A stretch of 64,000 bases of DNA from Aquilaria yunnanensis (lineage: Eukaryota; Streptophyta; Magnoliopsida; Malvales; Thymelaeaceae). Within the stretch, counting starts at the first letter, position 1. Each line of letters begins with the position of its first letter. Below the pieces are notes generated by a model. That model was not told where the DNA came from. It saw only the letters and a program-made list of their open reading frames with translations, and searched no databases. The translations under genes were made by a program, and so were the position numbers. The stretch lies in NCBI GenBank assembly GCA_039654915.1, contig JBDJPA010000011.1, positions 434,001 to 498,000 of the forward strand, given 5' to 3'. Below are positions 21,992 through 33,127 of this stretch, in pieces.

Positions 21992-24900
21992 TAAAGGTGG
22001 GACATGGGCCGATTCAACCCGGCCCAAATAGGGAGGCCTGCAAGTCAAATCTGTCCCACCCCCGCCCTGGACAAAACACGTAAATATATGGACAAAATAT
22101 GGGCTCTAAAGGATATAATAGTGCAAAACGGACCAACCCGGTCCAAAACCTGCCCATGTGACCCGACCTGACTTGTCCCACAAGACCAGCCCAAGACCGG
22201 CCAATTCGGTCAGGTCTAATCCGGGCCTGGAGTACCCCAACGGCTCCTTCCTTCAATGGTCACCTGCAAAAGAAATTTTTTTAAATGAGTTAATTACACA
22301 GTAGGGCCTCCAACAGTTTTCTACTCCATTTTAGTCCCCAAAATTTCATTTTCACCTCTCCAAACAAATAAATTTTAAGGACTTTTTGGTCCAAATAATT
22401 TTTTGCCCTCTTCTATAAATAACAATCCCATTTTCACTCTATCCTCACATCATCACTCAATCTCCCTTCTTCCTCTACTATTTTCTCTTAAGCATTCGAG
22501 TTTTTTTATTAATCTCGTCCAAATTTCTTACTAATCTCCCCATAATATCTTCATAATCTCCTTTTAATTTTGCATTAATCACTACTATTAATTCGTGACT
22601 TATGGCTTCAAGAGAAAATGGCAAGTCAACAAAGAGTTCAACTTCCCGCATCCCCGACCTCCGAGACTTGTTCCGTTGCTGTTCTCAGCCCGCCGACAAA
22701 GACATCTCAATTAAAGAGTTGCACGACAATTATGCCAGAATGATATGATGAATTACGATTTTGGGCTCAACGATCAATTATCAGGTGATGAAGTTGAAGA
22801 GTTGGATGTGATGGCGGCTGGGAATTCGTCAACACAACCGACGCCGACAAGTCATGAACCCACCGTGGAAGAAACCCAAGGACAAGGCAAATTCTCGAGA
22901 CTGACTACATGGATTTGGGAGGAGCATTATGGCTCATACACAAAAGGGAGTCGAGGTACGGGAAATGCAAACATTGCGGGAAAAAATTTGTGCATAAAAA
23001 GAATTCCGGCACTGAAACGCTGAAGCGACATATTGAAAATCAACATCTTAATGTCCTCCCCAGTGCTGGGATTAGTTCTAGATGACAAATACAACTTGGG
23101 TCTACAATTGGCATCGGCGAGCCAAGTATATTTCGTTTTAACTAACAATCTTGTAAAGAATGTATGATAAATTGGATGATACTTACCGAAAAACCTTTTT
23201 CACAGGCTGAAAATGTGTACCTAGAATCTTGGATAAAATCACAATTAAATCCTGCATTTAAAAAAGTGCTTAAGAAAACGGCTAGAAAAGGAAACTTTAG
23301 ATTATTTGAACCGGAAAATCAGATTTTCAAGCCTATTTTTTTGCTCTTGATCATTGTGTGACATTCACTTATGATATGTGGACATCACCTATAGGTCAAT
23401 CATTTTATTGTGTTACTTCTCATTGGATTGATTTTGATTAGATTATGCAAAAATGAATTTTGTCATTTAGGATCATTGAAATGGATCATACTGGTTATCA
23501 CATATTCAATTGCATCTTAGAAACTTTACGTGATTATTTTTATACTGATAAAGTCCTGTACATTTTATTTGATAATACTTCAAACAATGATGTTGTCGCT
23601 CACCTTTTGAGTCAAACATTGAAACCACCTCTCAACGATGCATTCTTTCACGTTAGATGCATATGTCATATTTTGAACATTTGTTTGCAAATGGGATTAG
23701 AAGTTCTCCAAAATGAAATTTTACCTATTCGGAACTCATTAACGTATTTGAAATCAATACCTGCTGTATTTCGTGAATTTAAAAGCTTTTGTTTTGAAAA
23801 TCAAAAAGAACTTTCTTGGAAACGGTGTAAATTGGATTGCGCGACCCTCTGGAACTTCACATATTTGATATTGTAATATGCATTCCCGTATGCAAATTTG
23901 TTGGCGCATTTCATGAATTTAAAAATAAGTTGTGAATTTCTTACACTGAAGTTTAGAAAAAATGTTTCAAAATCGGTGAATTGCTTAATTTTTTTACAGG
24001 GCTACTGAATTTTTCTTTGGTATTTACTACCCAACCATTCATTAAGTTTTACTTTATTTGGTGAATCTTATGCTTTACATCAATTTAAAGATGATGAGTT
24101 GTTAAAACTAACTGTCGAAGCCATGTGGGCTAAATGACTTCAGTATCTCGAAAACATTTCACCTATCTTTTTAGTTGCTTATTTACTTGACCCATATTTC
24201 AAATTAACGGGTACAACAACATTACTTGAAGGAATTTTTCATACGTATTTAGAAATGTCTCATACAAATATTTTGGCTATGTCTGCTATTGCTTCCAATT
24301 ACTAGCATTCTTTATACAAGTTATATTATGAGCAGCATTCAGATAAGGTCAGATCCAAACCTCCTCAAAGCGAACCTCCAATGAGATCAATTTCATCAAG
24401 ATTCAACTCGACCATCCAAATGCTCAAATGACCTCAACTGACTACATTGGGATTAGCTGAGGTTAATGACTATCTCAACACATCGTTTGAATCAAGCGAT
24501 GTTGATATATTTGAGTGGTGGAAACAAAAGAGATCAAGATTTCCGATCTTGTCGACAATCACACAAGAGATTCTTATTGTTTCAGTCTCCACCATATCAT
24601 CCAAGGTAGCATTTAGTACAGAAAAATGGGTAATATCGGAGAAACGATCAAAATTAACACCCGATGTGATAAAAATATGCGTGTGCAACCGAAATTGGGG
24701 CCTCACAACACTTCGGCAGCAAGATGAAAAGAGTTCGGATGATGAGGTAATATCTAATACCAAGACTTGAAATTTTTTTTTTTCAATCATACATGTAGTT
24801 TGTATTTGATCTGAGATGCTGTTAAGCACAAATCATATGTTTCTATTTTTTATCATTTTTAGAACAGTTTTGCTATTTCAAAATGTAATGCCCGTTCCGA

Positions 24901-25159
24901 TTATTTGTAAATGTTGTTTGGCTTTTTAACTTAATAAAACTTACACCAAATATGGTGTTTTTTCTTAAAAAATATTTATTACATATATAATTAATTATGT
25001 TTCTAATTTTTAAATAATAATAATAATAAAACTCAAAACCCGCCTCGGCCCAAGACCGGCTCGAGACGGTCCCGCCTGGAACCGTGCTGATCCGATCCTC
25101 CTTGACCCAAGCCCAGGACCGGCCAGTCCTAAGTCGGGCTGACCCGGCACCCATCTCTA
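21992..25159 (+). mobile_element. hAT transposon, complete ends, dead transposase
   Basis: The element is bounded by perfect 8-bp duplications (attgggag). The terminal inverted repeat starts TAAAGGTGGG on the left and TAGAGATGGG on the right (reverse complement), with GGCCCGGCCC-rich subterminal sequence inside both ends. A TATA-like TATAAATA lies near 22,415, before the transposase remnants. Length is 3,168 bp, in the range of autonomous plant hAT elements. The transposase is broken by stops and frameshifts, so the copy cannot move by itself. Confidence 0.92.
22602..24770 (+). pseudogene. hAT transposase pseudogene (BED finger, RNase H-like core, hAT C-terminal domain)
   Basis: Remnants run in order on the plus strand. 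Near 22,945-23,050 is a BED zinc finger, YGKCKHCGKKFVHKK followed by GTETLKRHIENQH, with its C-x2-C and H-x4-H pairs kept. At 23,460-23,876 is the catalytic core region, including GYHIFNCI, LFDNTSNNDVVAHLL and HVRCICHILNICLQ (the CxxH-type motif of the family). At 24,447-24,770 is the dimerisation domain, DIFEWWKQKRSRFPILSTI and VAFSTEKWVI...KLTPDVIKICVCNRNW. In-frame stops (e.g. near 22,746 and 23,360) and frameshifts separate the blocks. Similar to the Ac/DAYSLEEPER/RICESLEEPER group. Confidence 0.88.
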
Positions 25160-25167
25160 ATTGGGAG
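25160..25167. repeat. hAT target-site duplication, right copy (attgggag)
   Basis: Exact copy of 21,984-21,991. Confidence 0.9.
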
Positions 25168-25609
25168 GAACTAGTACTACCTAACGCTTGTAGAATTTTC
25201 CTTGAAGTCAACATTACATAATTTTTTACTGTGAAGTTAATAGTTATGATTAAACTCCAAATTTTTTTTCTATTTTTCCTATTAAAAAGAATCCATTTTT
25301 TCAGTTTTATAATTTTTTTTTGTCTAAAATCGATGCCATTTATAAGCCCAAACGCTATCTAAATTAATAATTTCTCGAATAATTTTTTTTATTAAATAAA
25401 TATTTTTATAATTATTTTTCTTATCAACCAACACTACTAAAAAAATTCTTTTTTTCCAATAACCTATTTTTCAACAGCCAAATCGTTGGAAATTTCCAAC
25501 ATGCAATGCCGTTGGAAACTGGTAAAAAAAATTTTAGGCTATGAAAAAAATGTAAAAAAATTTTACGAACAATTTTCCAACGGTCTATGCCATTGGAGTA
25601 TATGTAAGT

Positions 25610-25860
25610 CATGTTGTTTCTAACGGCTTAAGCCGTTGAAAAACATCTTGTGAATTTTTCCAACAGCCTAAGCCATTGGAAATGAAAAATATATAAGTCA
25701 TATTGTTTCCAACAGCTTCAGCCATTGGAAAACATCTTCTGTATTTTTCCAACAGCCTAGACCGTTGAAAAAGGAAAATATGTAAGTCATATTGTTTCCA
25801 ATGGCTTAAGCCATTGGAAAACATCTTGTGAATTTTCCAACAGCGTAAGCCATTGGAAAT
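25610..25860. repeat. Array of palindromic subterminal repeats
   Basis: Six near-palindromes of the form 'tttccaacrgc-ttaagccrttggaaa' occur at about 25,617, 25,658, 25,706, 25,746, 25,793 and 25,834, spaced roughly 40-48 bp. Individual centres vary (ttaa, ctaa, ttca, ctag, gtaa). In CACTA elements such subterminal repeats are transposase-binding sites; that role is inferred here. Confidence 0.8.
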
Positions 25861-25922
25861 GGAAAATTTAAATATTTCTAATAGTAATAATAATAATAAT
25901 AATAGTTATAGTAATATATATA

Positions 25923-26065
25923 GACACACACACACACACACACACATTATAAGAAATAAAAATAATTATAGTATGTATATTTATATTACATTGATATTTA
26001 TATTTATATATTTTCATATTGATATATTTATATATGTTTATATAATGTGTGTGTGTGTGTGTGCG
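25923..26065. repeat. (CA)n and (GT)n microsatellites
   Basis: A (CA)11-12 run at about 25,924-25,946 and a (GT)10 run at about 26,046-26,065 lie in mirror orientation about 100 bp apart, able to pair with each other. They cause the open frames on both strands here, which are not genes. Confidence 0.85.
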
Positions 26066-26294
26066 TGTCATATCTATCATATTTATAGTAATAATAATAA
26101 TAAAAACAATGATATAATTAATATATTTAATAATATATAATATATCATATATCATAATGTATAATGATATATTTAATATATATCAGATAATAATATATAT
26201 ATCATATATAAAGCTCATATAAAAAGTCAAGTTAACCCAAATTATTAGGGCCAACTAGTTGGCCCAGAATTAACCCATGCCTAATTTAACCCTA

Positions 26295-26880
26295 CCTATA
26301 TATAGTTATTTATAACCTCTTCCCACTCTCAACTCTCACTCTTTCGCCTCTCTACCCCTCTTCGTCTGCTTTGTCTTCTCTCTAATTCGTCTGCTTTGTC
26401 TTCTCTCTCCCTCTTCTCTCTTCTCTCTTCTCTCTTCGACTCCTCCATCTCTATTCTCTCTTTGTGTCTCTCTCTCCTTCTGCTCTCTCTCTTCTCTCTT
26501 CATCTACTTTCCTTTCTGCTGTCCATGGCGCTCTCTGCCCTCCATCGCTCTCTCCGTCACACTAGATGCGCTCGCCAACCATCCACTCTCCGTCACACCA
26601 GATGCAGTCATCCATCGCTATCTCTGTAGTACCAGATGCTCTCGCGAACCATCCTCTTTACATCGTGCCAAATCTGCTCGCCAATTGTCCGCTTTCCTGC
26701 GCACCAAAGCTGCTCGCCGACTGTCCATTCTCCGTCGCACCAAATCCGCCCTCCATCGCTTCAGATCTGCACCAGATCCTTTCACTGCCCCTCACCGCCA
26801 CTATTCTTAACCATCCACCGTTTTGCAGATTTGGTTTTATTTTTTGTATTTTTGTAATTTTTTAGATCTGAATTTTTAAA
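26295..26880 (+). other. Promoter-like tract, leader and GC-rich minisatellite inside the CACTA element
   Basis: A TATA-like tract (tatatatagttatttataac, 26,296) is followed by a long CT-rich leader and an ATG at 26,525. From about 26,552 to 26,765 a 33-39-bp phrase around 'caccaratctgctcgccaac' is repeated about six times with drift. Open frames across it do not match any family I know. It could be captured host sequence or an element-specific transcript. Confidence 0.45.
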
Positions 26881-27816
26881 TTCTTGTAATTTTTGTAATT
26901 ATGTTATTTACGTATTTTTCTATTTTTGTAAGTTTTCTAATTATTCATAGTTTATGCTTTTGAATTTTGTTTTGTAAATATAAGATATAATTTTTTCAAA
27001 ATTTTTTGTCATATTATAAAATCTAAAATATTATTAAGTAATATATATATAATATATATTTTATATTTTTTTATTTTCTTACTAAAATTTTCCAACGACC
27101 CTAGCTGTTGCCATCAGCTGTTGGAAAATATATTTTAAAACTATGTGATATTCAGCTATTGGAAATTTGTAACAGCTCATTTTCCAACGGTTGGAAATTT
27201 TTTTCCAACAGTCGTGTTTCCAATGGCTTCGTGTTTGAAAAATCAACTTTTTCAATGTAAAACCGTTGGAAAAAGTGCTTTTTTTAGTAGTGCAAGAAAA
27301 AGAAAATTATAAAAAATATATCTTATCAGAAAAAAAAATTAAAATTTTTTTTGTGAACTTATTTACATATAAAACTAATTCTCAGTTGATATACAAGTTG
27401 GTCGGATAATTATTATATATAAAAATAATCACTGATAACTTATTTTTATAAATCACTCCCGAACAATTAACCATGAAAAAGAGATACATAAATACACACG
27501 CTGATAAATAAATACACACATAAATAATATCATTAACAAAATGTTAAACGCACGAAAATCTATATATAATTAAAAATCTTTCTAAATTTTAAGCATGGCA
27601 ATGAGCGATTCTCTGAGTAGGCCAAATTAATGTTGGGTTGGCTTCTCTCTGAGGGTCAAGTCTTTTATAATAAATGAAGAACAAAAGGAAAAAAGAAATA
27701 TCAAGTGATCATGTGTTCTCTGAGAGAACTTCCTCTTCTCTGGCACCGGTTGTCGGTAAACAACCAGATACAGAAAAATTAATTTTAAAAGCCGATCAAA
27801 GTTAAAACCATGCCAA

Positions 27817-27825
27817 TACAAAATT
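27817..27825. repeat. Outer MULE target-site duplication, left copy (tacaaaatt)
   Basis: Identical to 29,628-29,636. Confidence 0.9.
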
Positions 27826-28299
27826 GGCCTAAATGCTCAACTGGTCCCTTAAGTTTTCATGACTCACACAAGTTACTCCCTAAAGATTGACTCATCGCAA
27901 CTTAATCCTTTAAGTTTGAAAAATGTTGTGACTTAATCCTATAACTTGGAATGTGTATGTGCCTTAGTCCTTTCAACTGTCACAGGCTATCACGTGTTTG
28001 ATGGTGTTCACGTCCTGCCTCCTATCTCCCTCTTCGCAACATCCCAATGACGTCCTTACCTCATTGACAACGCTCCTGCCTCACTGGCTACCATTTTCGG
28101 CAACTTTGCTACCTAACTGGCGCCATCGCATGGCTAGCCACTACCATCTCCGTCAATTGACAATGTAAATTTTCAAGTTCCGACTACTACCATCTCCAGT
28201 GATCAATGACGGAAATGCGAACAAACAAAAAAAATAGAGGGGTTTTGCTCCTCAAAGGCACGGAACACAAAGGAATCAATTCCATTCATCAAGTTTGCA

Positions 28300-28308
28300 T
28301 ACAAAATA
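28300..28308. repeat. Inner MULE target-site duplication, left copy (tacaaaata)
   Basis: Identical to 29,189-29,197. Confidence 0.9.
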
Positions 28309-29188
28309 GGCCAAAATGCACCGTCGGTCCCTTAACTTTGTCAACTCAAGCGAGTTAGTCTTTTATAAATGACTCATTATAACTTAGTCCCTCAACTTTG
28401 TAAAATATTGCGAGTTAGTCCCTGATTGGATGGAAAGGAAGATGGTGCTTGTTCCTCAACATTGTCTGCCTTCCTCCGCCGCACGCTGTCGGTCTTAGTG
28501 TGTCGGCCTTTCTCTGCTGCACGCCGTCGATCTCAATGTCCTAGCCTTTCTCCGCCGTTCGCCTCCACGATCGAATCTGCCCTCTTAGCCGTCTAATCTG
28601 CCGCCTCCCTTGCCACCACAGTCACCTTGTTTCGTCTAAATCTCCTTGATCGTCGTCCGCCGCATCGATCTCTATTCGATTGTCGCGTCGACCGCGTTGA
28701 TCTCTGTCATCCATCGCATCGACAACGTTGATTGCCTTGATTTCTAATCGTCCGTCGTGCCGATCTCCGTTCATTGCCACGTGGATCGCGTTGATCTCCC
28801 GTCCGTCGTCGGGTGGATCTTCGTCCATCTACTTCACCTCGATCGTCTGTTCGTGTCAATCTCTGTCTATTTCATCCATTCGCGTCGATCTCCATCTGCT
28901 TGACCATGATCTCCGTTCAGCGATGTCGTCGATACCGGATTTTGCAGACGATGGACTAGCCGCCTCTGTCCTCCGGCGGACTAGCCGCTACTGTCCCGTG
29001 ACTTTAACGCCGTTTCATCTTAAAAGACGCTTTCCGCCATTCCTTGGACTAATTCGTTTAATTTGGAGAAGTTGAGGGACTAAAATGTTTAATCTGAAAA
29101 GTTAAAGGACCAACTCGCACTGAGTCAAACCAAAAGGACTAACTCGCTTGAGTTTGTCAAGTTGGAGGACTATATGTGCATTTTGGCC
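28309..29188. mobile_element. Mutator-like element nested in the outer MULE
   Basis: The left end 'ggccaaaatgcaccgtcggt' and the right end (reverse complement of 29,188 leftwards, 'ggccaaaatgcacatatagt') match. They share 'aactcaagcgagttagtc' and further blocks over about 110 bp. An exact 9-bp duplication tacaaaata flanks it. The interior (28,440-29,060) is strikingly GC-rich compared with its surroundings and consists largely of degenerate 'cgtcgatctccgt'-type repeats. Open frames there (for example 28,728-29,075) look like products of this repetition. This is a Pack-MULE-like architecture, but the origin of the interior is not recognised. Confidence 0.88.
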
Positions 29189-29197
29189 TACAAAATA

Positions 29198-30800
29198 TTT
29201 AATTTCAAATATTAAAATTAGGGTTCATAAACAATCTCTAAAAACCATATTTGATTCGGGTCAAAATTGAAACAAAGCATGAAAAATTGAGACCTAAAAC
29301 CATGGGGATATTGTTGTGCGGCTTGAATACTACAGAACTGAGTCATGCACCATTAATTTTCATAAACGGTGGCGCCTGAGGAGCTTCAAGAGCATTCAAA
29401 CTCAAAGGGAAAATTTTCAAATTCACATGTTTCTGGTAACCCGCATCCTAACCCTATACCTTTCACCATGTGTAAGTGGGCTAAGCAATGTCATCCATCT
29501 TGTCATCCAATTAGAGACTAAGACGCAACATTTATCAAATTTAAAGGACTAAGTCACGATAAATCACATTTTATGAACTAACTCGTATGAGTCACCAAAC
29601 TTAATAGACCAATGGCGCATTTAGACCTACAAAATTTTATAAAGTCTTAATATAAGTTATAACAACAATAAGAGCATAGAAAAAGAAAAAGCTTCGTGAC
29701 AACTAGAATAATGGATTCGGAATCAAGGCAAGACTTCTAAAGTCATAGATAGTAGCACAACTGGAATTTGGCTATTAGTCGATTTGCTGGCCGAGGATCG
29801 ATAGACAAGTAATTCCCTCTCTCGAAATACGTCTCTGCAACTTGTCAAAAAGACTCTCTTATCTATCCACATCCAATGATTCAGCAAGGGTTTGTCATTC
29901 TAACCTTTTGAAAACTCGGTTGAGTCTTCAGAAGTCTTTTTCACAAGTTACTAAAACTCAGTTTGTCAGTGATGGGCAAGTAACTTGGAGGACCAACTCA
30001 ACCGGGTTGTCAAAATTCAACAAGGGTTTCTCATTCTAATCTATTAAAAACTTACTAGCCACTTGTTTGGCTCAGAATTTCCAAAATCATTTTTGTCAAC
30101 GATTGTTCCTTAAAGGATCCATTGCTGCTGATGAAACTGACTTGAGAAACTGGAGCAGAAATGTATGCCTCACTCTTACGACCGCCTCAAAAATCTCACC
30201 TATTGTCTCTCTACAAAATGACGAAATTCTGACGAACAGATTCACAAAACCAGTTCTATATCTCAACCAATATTATATTTAATGACCTAGACGAAAACTC
30301 ACAAAGATGAGAGCCACTTACAAAACGAAATGACTTTGTGTTAACTTTGTGAAAAATATTCCATAAACGTTTGTTTCCATGCACCTTAGATATTAATTGC
30401 GGCCCTGGTCAATAATGGGTTGGACGACATCTATGTCACATAGGGTCACGTGGAACTAACTTCGTGTGATATAAAAAGTTCGAGAGCTGCTTGCGACTGA
30501 GTTTTAGTTAAAAGAGTAACTCATGCGAGTTTACAATGTTTAGGGATTGCTAGTGTACTATATATCATATGTATAGCGTCAAACTTTTTTATTTGCACTG
30601 TGCATATGTCGCATGATACAATCATTTATTTATAAAAAAATATTACCCTAGAAATCTCAACCTAATGATTCATACAATTTCATCATCAATAGCAATTCAT
30701 ACATGCATGCTTCAAATAGCTAATGCCAATGTGCCAGAGCATTAACATTTTGAAATTCAAATTCGAATGTCTCATTTGCCAAAAAAAACAATCTTATATC
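29198..30800. other. Remainder of outer MULE and intergenic DNA
   Basis: To 29,627 this is the right part of the outer MULE. Beyond it, 29,640-30,800 contains short open stretches (29,842-30,039 and 30,067-30,282, plus strand) without any family resemblance. No gene is supported. Confidence 0.3.
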
Positions 30801-31624
30801 CATAAGGATGACAATTGAGTAGATCAGGTCAGGCTTGGGTCAGGCTATCAGGTTCGGTTCCAATCAGTTTAGTATAAATTTCGGTCTAGGTTAAGTTGAG
30901 TTAATTCTGGATTCAAGTTAAGTCGGGTTAGATCTATTTTGGTTCAGGTTCAATGCAGGTTGAGTTAATATCAGTCTTGGATAACTTCAGGTCCAGTTTT
31001 AGGTCAAATTTGGGTTGACCTTCAAGTTCACTCCAGTTACTGGTATATAAGCCAAATTGACAAAATCAGTTCTGTTGTTTTTTTTTTCATGTTTTTGTTA
31101 AAATTTAGATTAAAGAAATTGATTTTTTTTTTGTGCAATTTAATTTAAGTTCAATTTTCTTTTCTTAGTATGTTTAATTTAAAAATTCATAAAATTTTTC
31201 TTCAATATAGTTTATTACATATTTAGGTTATTTAATATTGTTAGTAATACTTTATAATACTTGATTGTTTTTCTAGACCTATACTCTTCAGCTATCACTA
31301 CACAAACTTACCTATATATCACCTAGACACATACTGCGACAATTTTTCTATGCTTCTATTCTGATGAATTTTCTGCTAAATTACTATAAAATGCAACTAC
31401 AATTAACCATTAGTTACTAAACTGTAAAATTTTAAAAATTTTGTGAGAAAATGCAAAGATTTCAAAAATTCAAGGACCTATGTTATAATTGTTACAAGTG
31501 ACTAAAATTAAATTTTTCAAAATTTAGGTACCTTGTTGTGCTATACTTAAAAGTTTAGGGATGAATTTTATAATTTTGACAATTTACTACCAAAATCATT
31601 AAACTTACTAAAAATAAAAGTTAT

Positions 31625-31800
31625 TACTCTCTCTGTCCCAAATTAATTTATAATTTTTTATTTTTAATATTTTAGTATATAAATAATAAATATTTATATA
31701 TGAATGATAAATTAAGACCAATAGTTTCTAAACATATATATTTTTATTTTTTAAAAAAAATAATAATATGAATAAATTCAAGTCAAACTACACTTATTTT
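31625..31800. repeat. Mariner/Stowaway-like MITE fragment inside copy B
   Basis: 'ttactctctctgtcccaaat' is the classic end of plant mariner-type MITEs. Copy A lacks this segment, so it is an insertion. The matching opposite end is not clear. Confidence 0.5.
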
Positions 31801-32199
31801 CTATTACCAAATATGAGACTTATTAAACATGAAAATCCCTTTTCCAAATATGAAACTTACTAAGTATAGAAGTTCTCAAAAAATGAAAATTACTAAATAT
31901 GAAAATTTCCTCTCAAAATATGAGAATTACTAAACATGAAAGTAAAAAAATGAAAATATGGTAGCTAATTCTTCAAATATGAGACTTATTAAATATGGAA
32001 GTAAAAAAAATGTAAGTTACTAATCATGGAAGTCACCCTCCCCAAATATAAGATTTACTAAATATGGAAATCCTAAAAAATGAAAGTTACTAAATATGAA
32101 AACTCATGTACATGAAACTTACTAAATATAAAAGGTAATGAAAGAGAAAAGTTAAGTTTTAGGGTGATAGTTAAAATTGGGTCTTGTCAAATCTATTTA

Positions 32200-33127
32200 C
32201 ACTACAAGATAAAAATAAAAATAAAAGCTACGGCAATTCCAGTTGCAATCAGTCTCAAAAGGTAGCTGAAAGAGCCAGTAGTTTTTTTTCCTAGTCACTA
32301 TTGGAAAACGTCTAAAAAAAACTGACTGAACGACTGAAAATTGCAACTACCTTAGCGATTTAGTCGCTATTTAAAGCGATTGAAAAGTGAGTTACTTTTC
32401 TATTTTTATTAATTATATAAACTATATTATATAAATTAATAGTTGTGATATATATTTTGTTTTTTAATTATTTTTTGCCTTCTCTTAATTTTCTTTTGCA
32501 ACATTTTCACTGGAACAATTTTTTTCAACTTCACCGACGACTCTTCAGTGTAAGATCCAACAATGATGTACTCTTCATAGATGTCTGATAATGTAGTTTT
32601 ATGGCCAAACAAGAAAAAATAAATGGTGATTATGAGGTTATCTGACCCTTGAAGAAGATGGATGACACTAGAAAAACTCTACCTGGAAAGTAGGGAGGCG
32701 GATAACTTAAACGGCAAAGTGGAGAAGGAGAAAAGAATAAAGGAGAAGGAGAACAAGGGAGTGCAAAGTGGAGAAGGAGAACTAGGAAATGTCAAGGAGA
32801 AGAAGAACAAGGGAGTGCGAAAGACAAGAAGAAGTAGAGGATCTAGTAAAGGATGTGATTGTAGGGTAGATGGATTTTTTTTTTTTTTTTTTGGGAAAAT
32901 TCTGGTTAACGACTGATTTCTTCAGTTGTTAATCAATCATTTTTTACACAACTGGTTTAAATTAACAATTGATAGTGACTAACTTATTTACATCTGACAT
33001 TTTTAATTGTTATTTAGTCACTTTTTACTCATGAACCGCATATGAGCAACTGAACAACAACTAAATATAGTTGTAACCGAACGTCAATTGTATCATTCAA
33101 TTGATTTTATGTATTTTTCTTATAGTA
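32200..33127. mobile_element. Non-autonomous CACTA element inside copy B
   Basis: Begins CACTACAAGATAAAA at 32,200 and ends TTTTTCTTATAGTA at 33,127, whose reverse complement TACTATAAGAAAAA matches with two drifted bases. The flanking trinucleotide is TTA on both sides (32,197-32,199 and 33,128-33,130). Copy A of the host repeat is uninterrupted at this point. Subterminal sequence holds repeated 'tagtcactat/gactga/agcgatt' motifs. An open frame at 32,662-32,916 is K/E-rich low complexity and unlikely to be a gene. Confidence 0.85.

Larger units (their letters stand above)
25432..27292. mobile_element. Non-autonomous CACTA (En/Spm-type) element
   Basis: Termini are CACTACTAAAAAAA at 25,432 and its inverted copy ending TTTTTTTAGTAGTG at 27,292. 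Flanking trinucleotides are CAA on both sides (25,429-25,431 and 27,293-27,295), the 3-bp duplication typical of CACTA elements. Subterminal regions (25,460-25,860 and 27,090-27,270) carry many palindromic TTCCAACGGC/GCCGTTGGAA motifs. The interior holds CA and GT microsatellites, a TATA-like tract, and a GC-rich minisatellite. No transposase is present. Length 1,861 bp. Confidence 0.9.
27826..29627. mobile_element. Mutator-like element, outer, with exact 9-bp duplication
   Basis: The left end starts 'ggcctaaatgctcaactggt' and the right end, reverse complemented from 29,627, starts 'ggtctaaatgcgccattggt'. The inverted repeats match over about 100 bp (shared blocks 'ttaagttt', 'gactca', 'gacttaatcctttaagttt' and 'gacttagtcctttaaattt'). 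The 9-bp target duplication tacaaaatt is exact. The body is interrupted by a second related element at 28,309-29,188. No transposase reading frame. Confidence 0.9.

Noticed and set aside
22014..22256. Minus-strand frame at the left end of the hAT element
   Set aside because: It arises from repeated GGCCC/CCGGTC terminal motifs; it reads as repeats of GPxRxGR-like words with no family features.
25610..25860. Regularly spaced palindromes that could be mistaken for a CRISPR array
   Set aside because: Plant nuclear context, within a CACTA element with defined ends; repeats are degenerate and so are the spacers.
25853..26155. Open frames on both strands with HTHTHT and CVCVCV
   Set aside because: They come from CA/GT microsatellites and AT-rich DNA inside the CACTA element.
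32662..32916. K/E-rich open frame
   Set aside because: Low-complexity purine-rich sequence inside a non-autonomous CACTA element, ending in a homopolymer.
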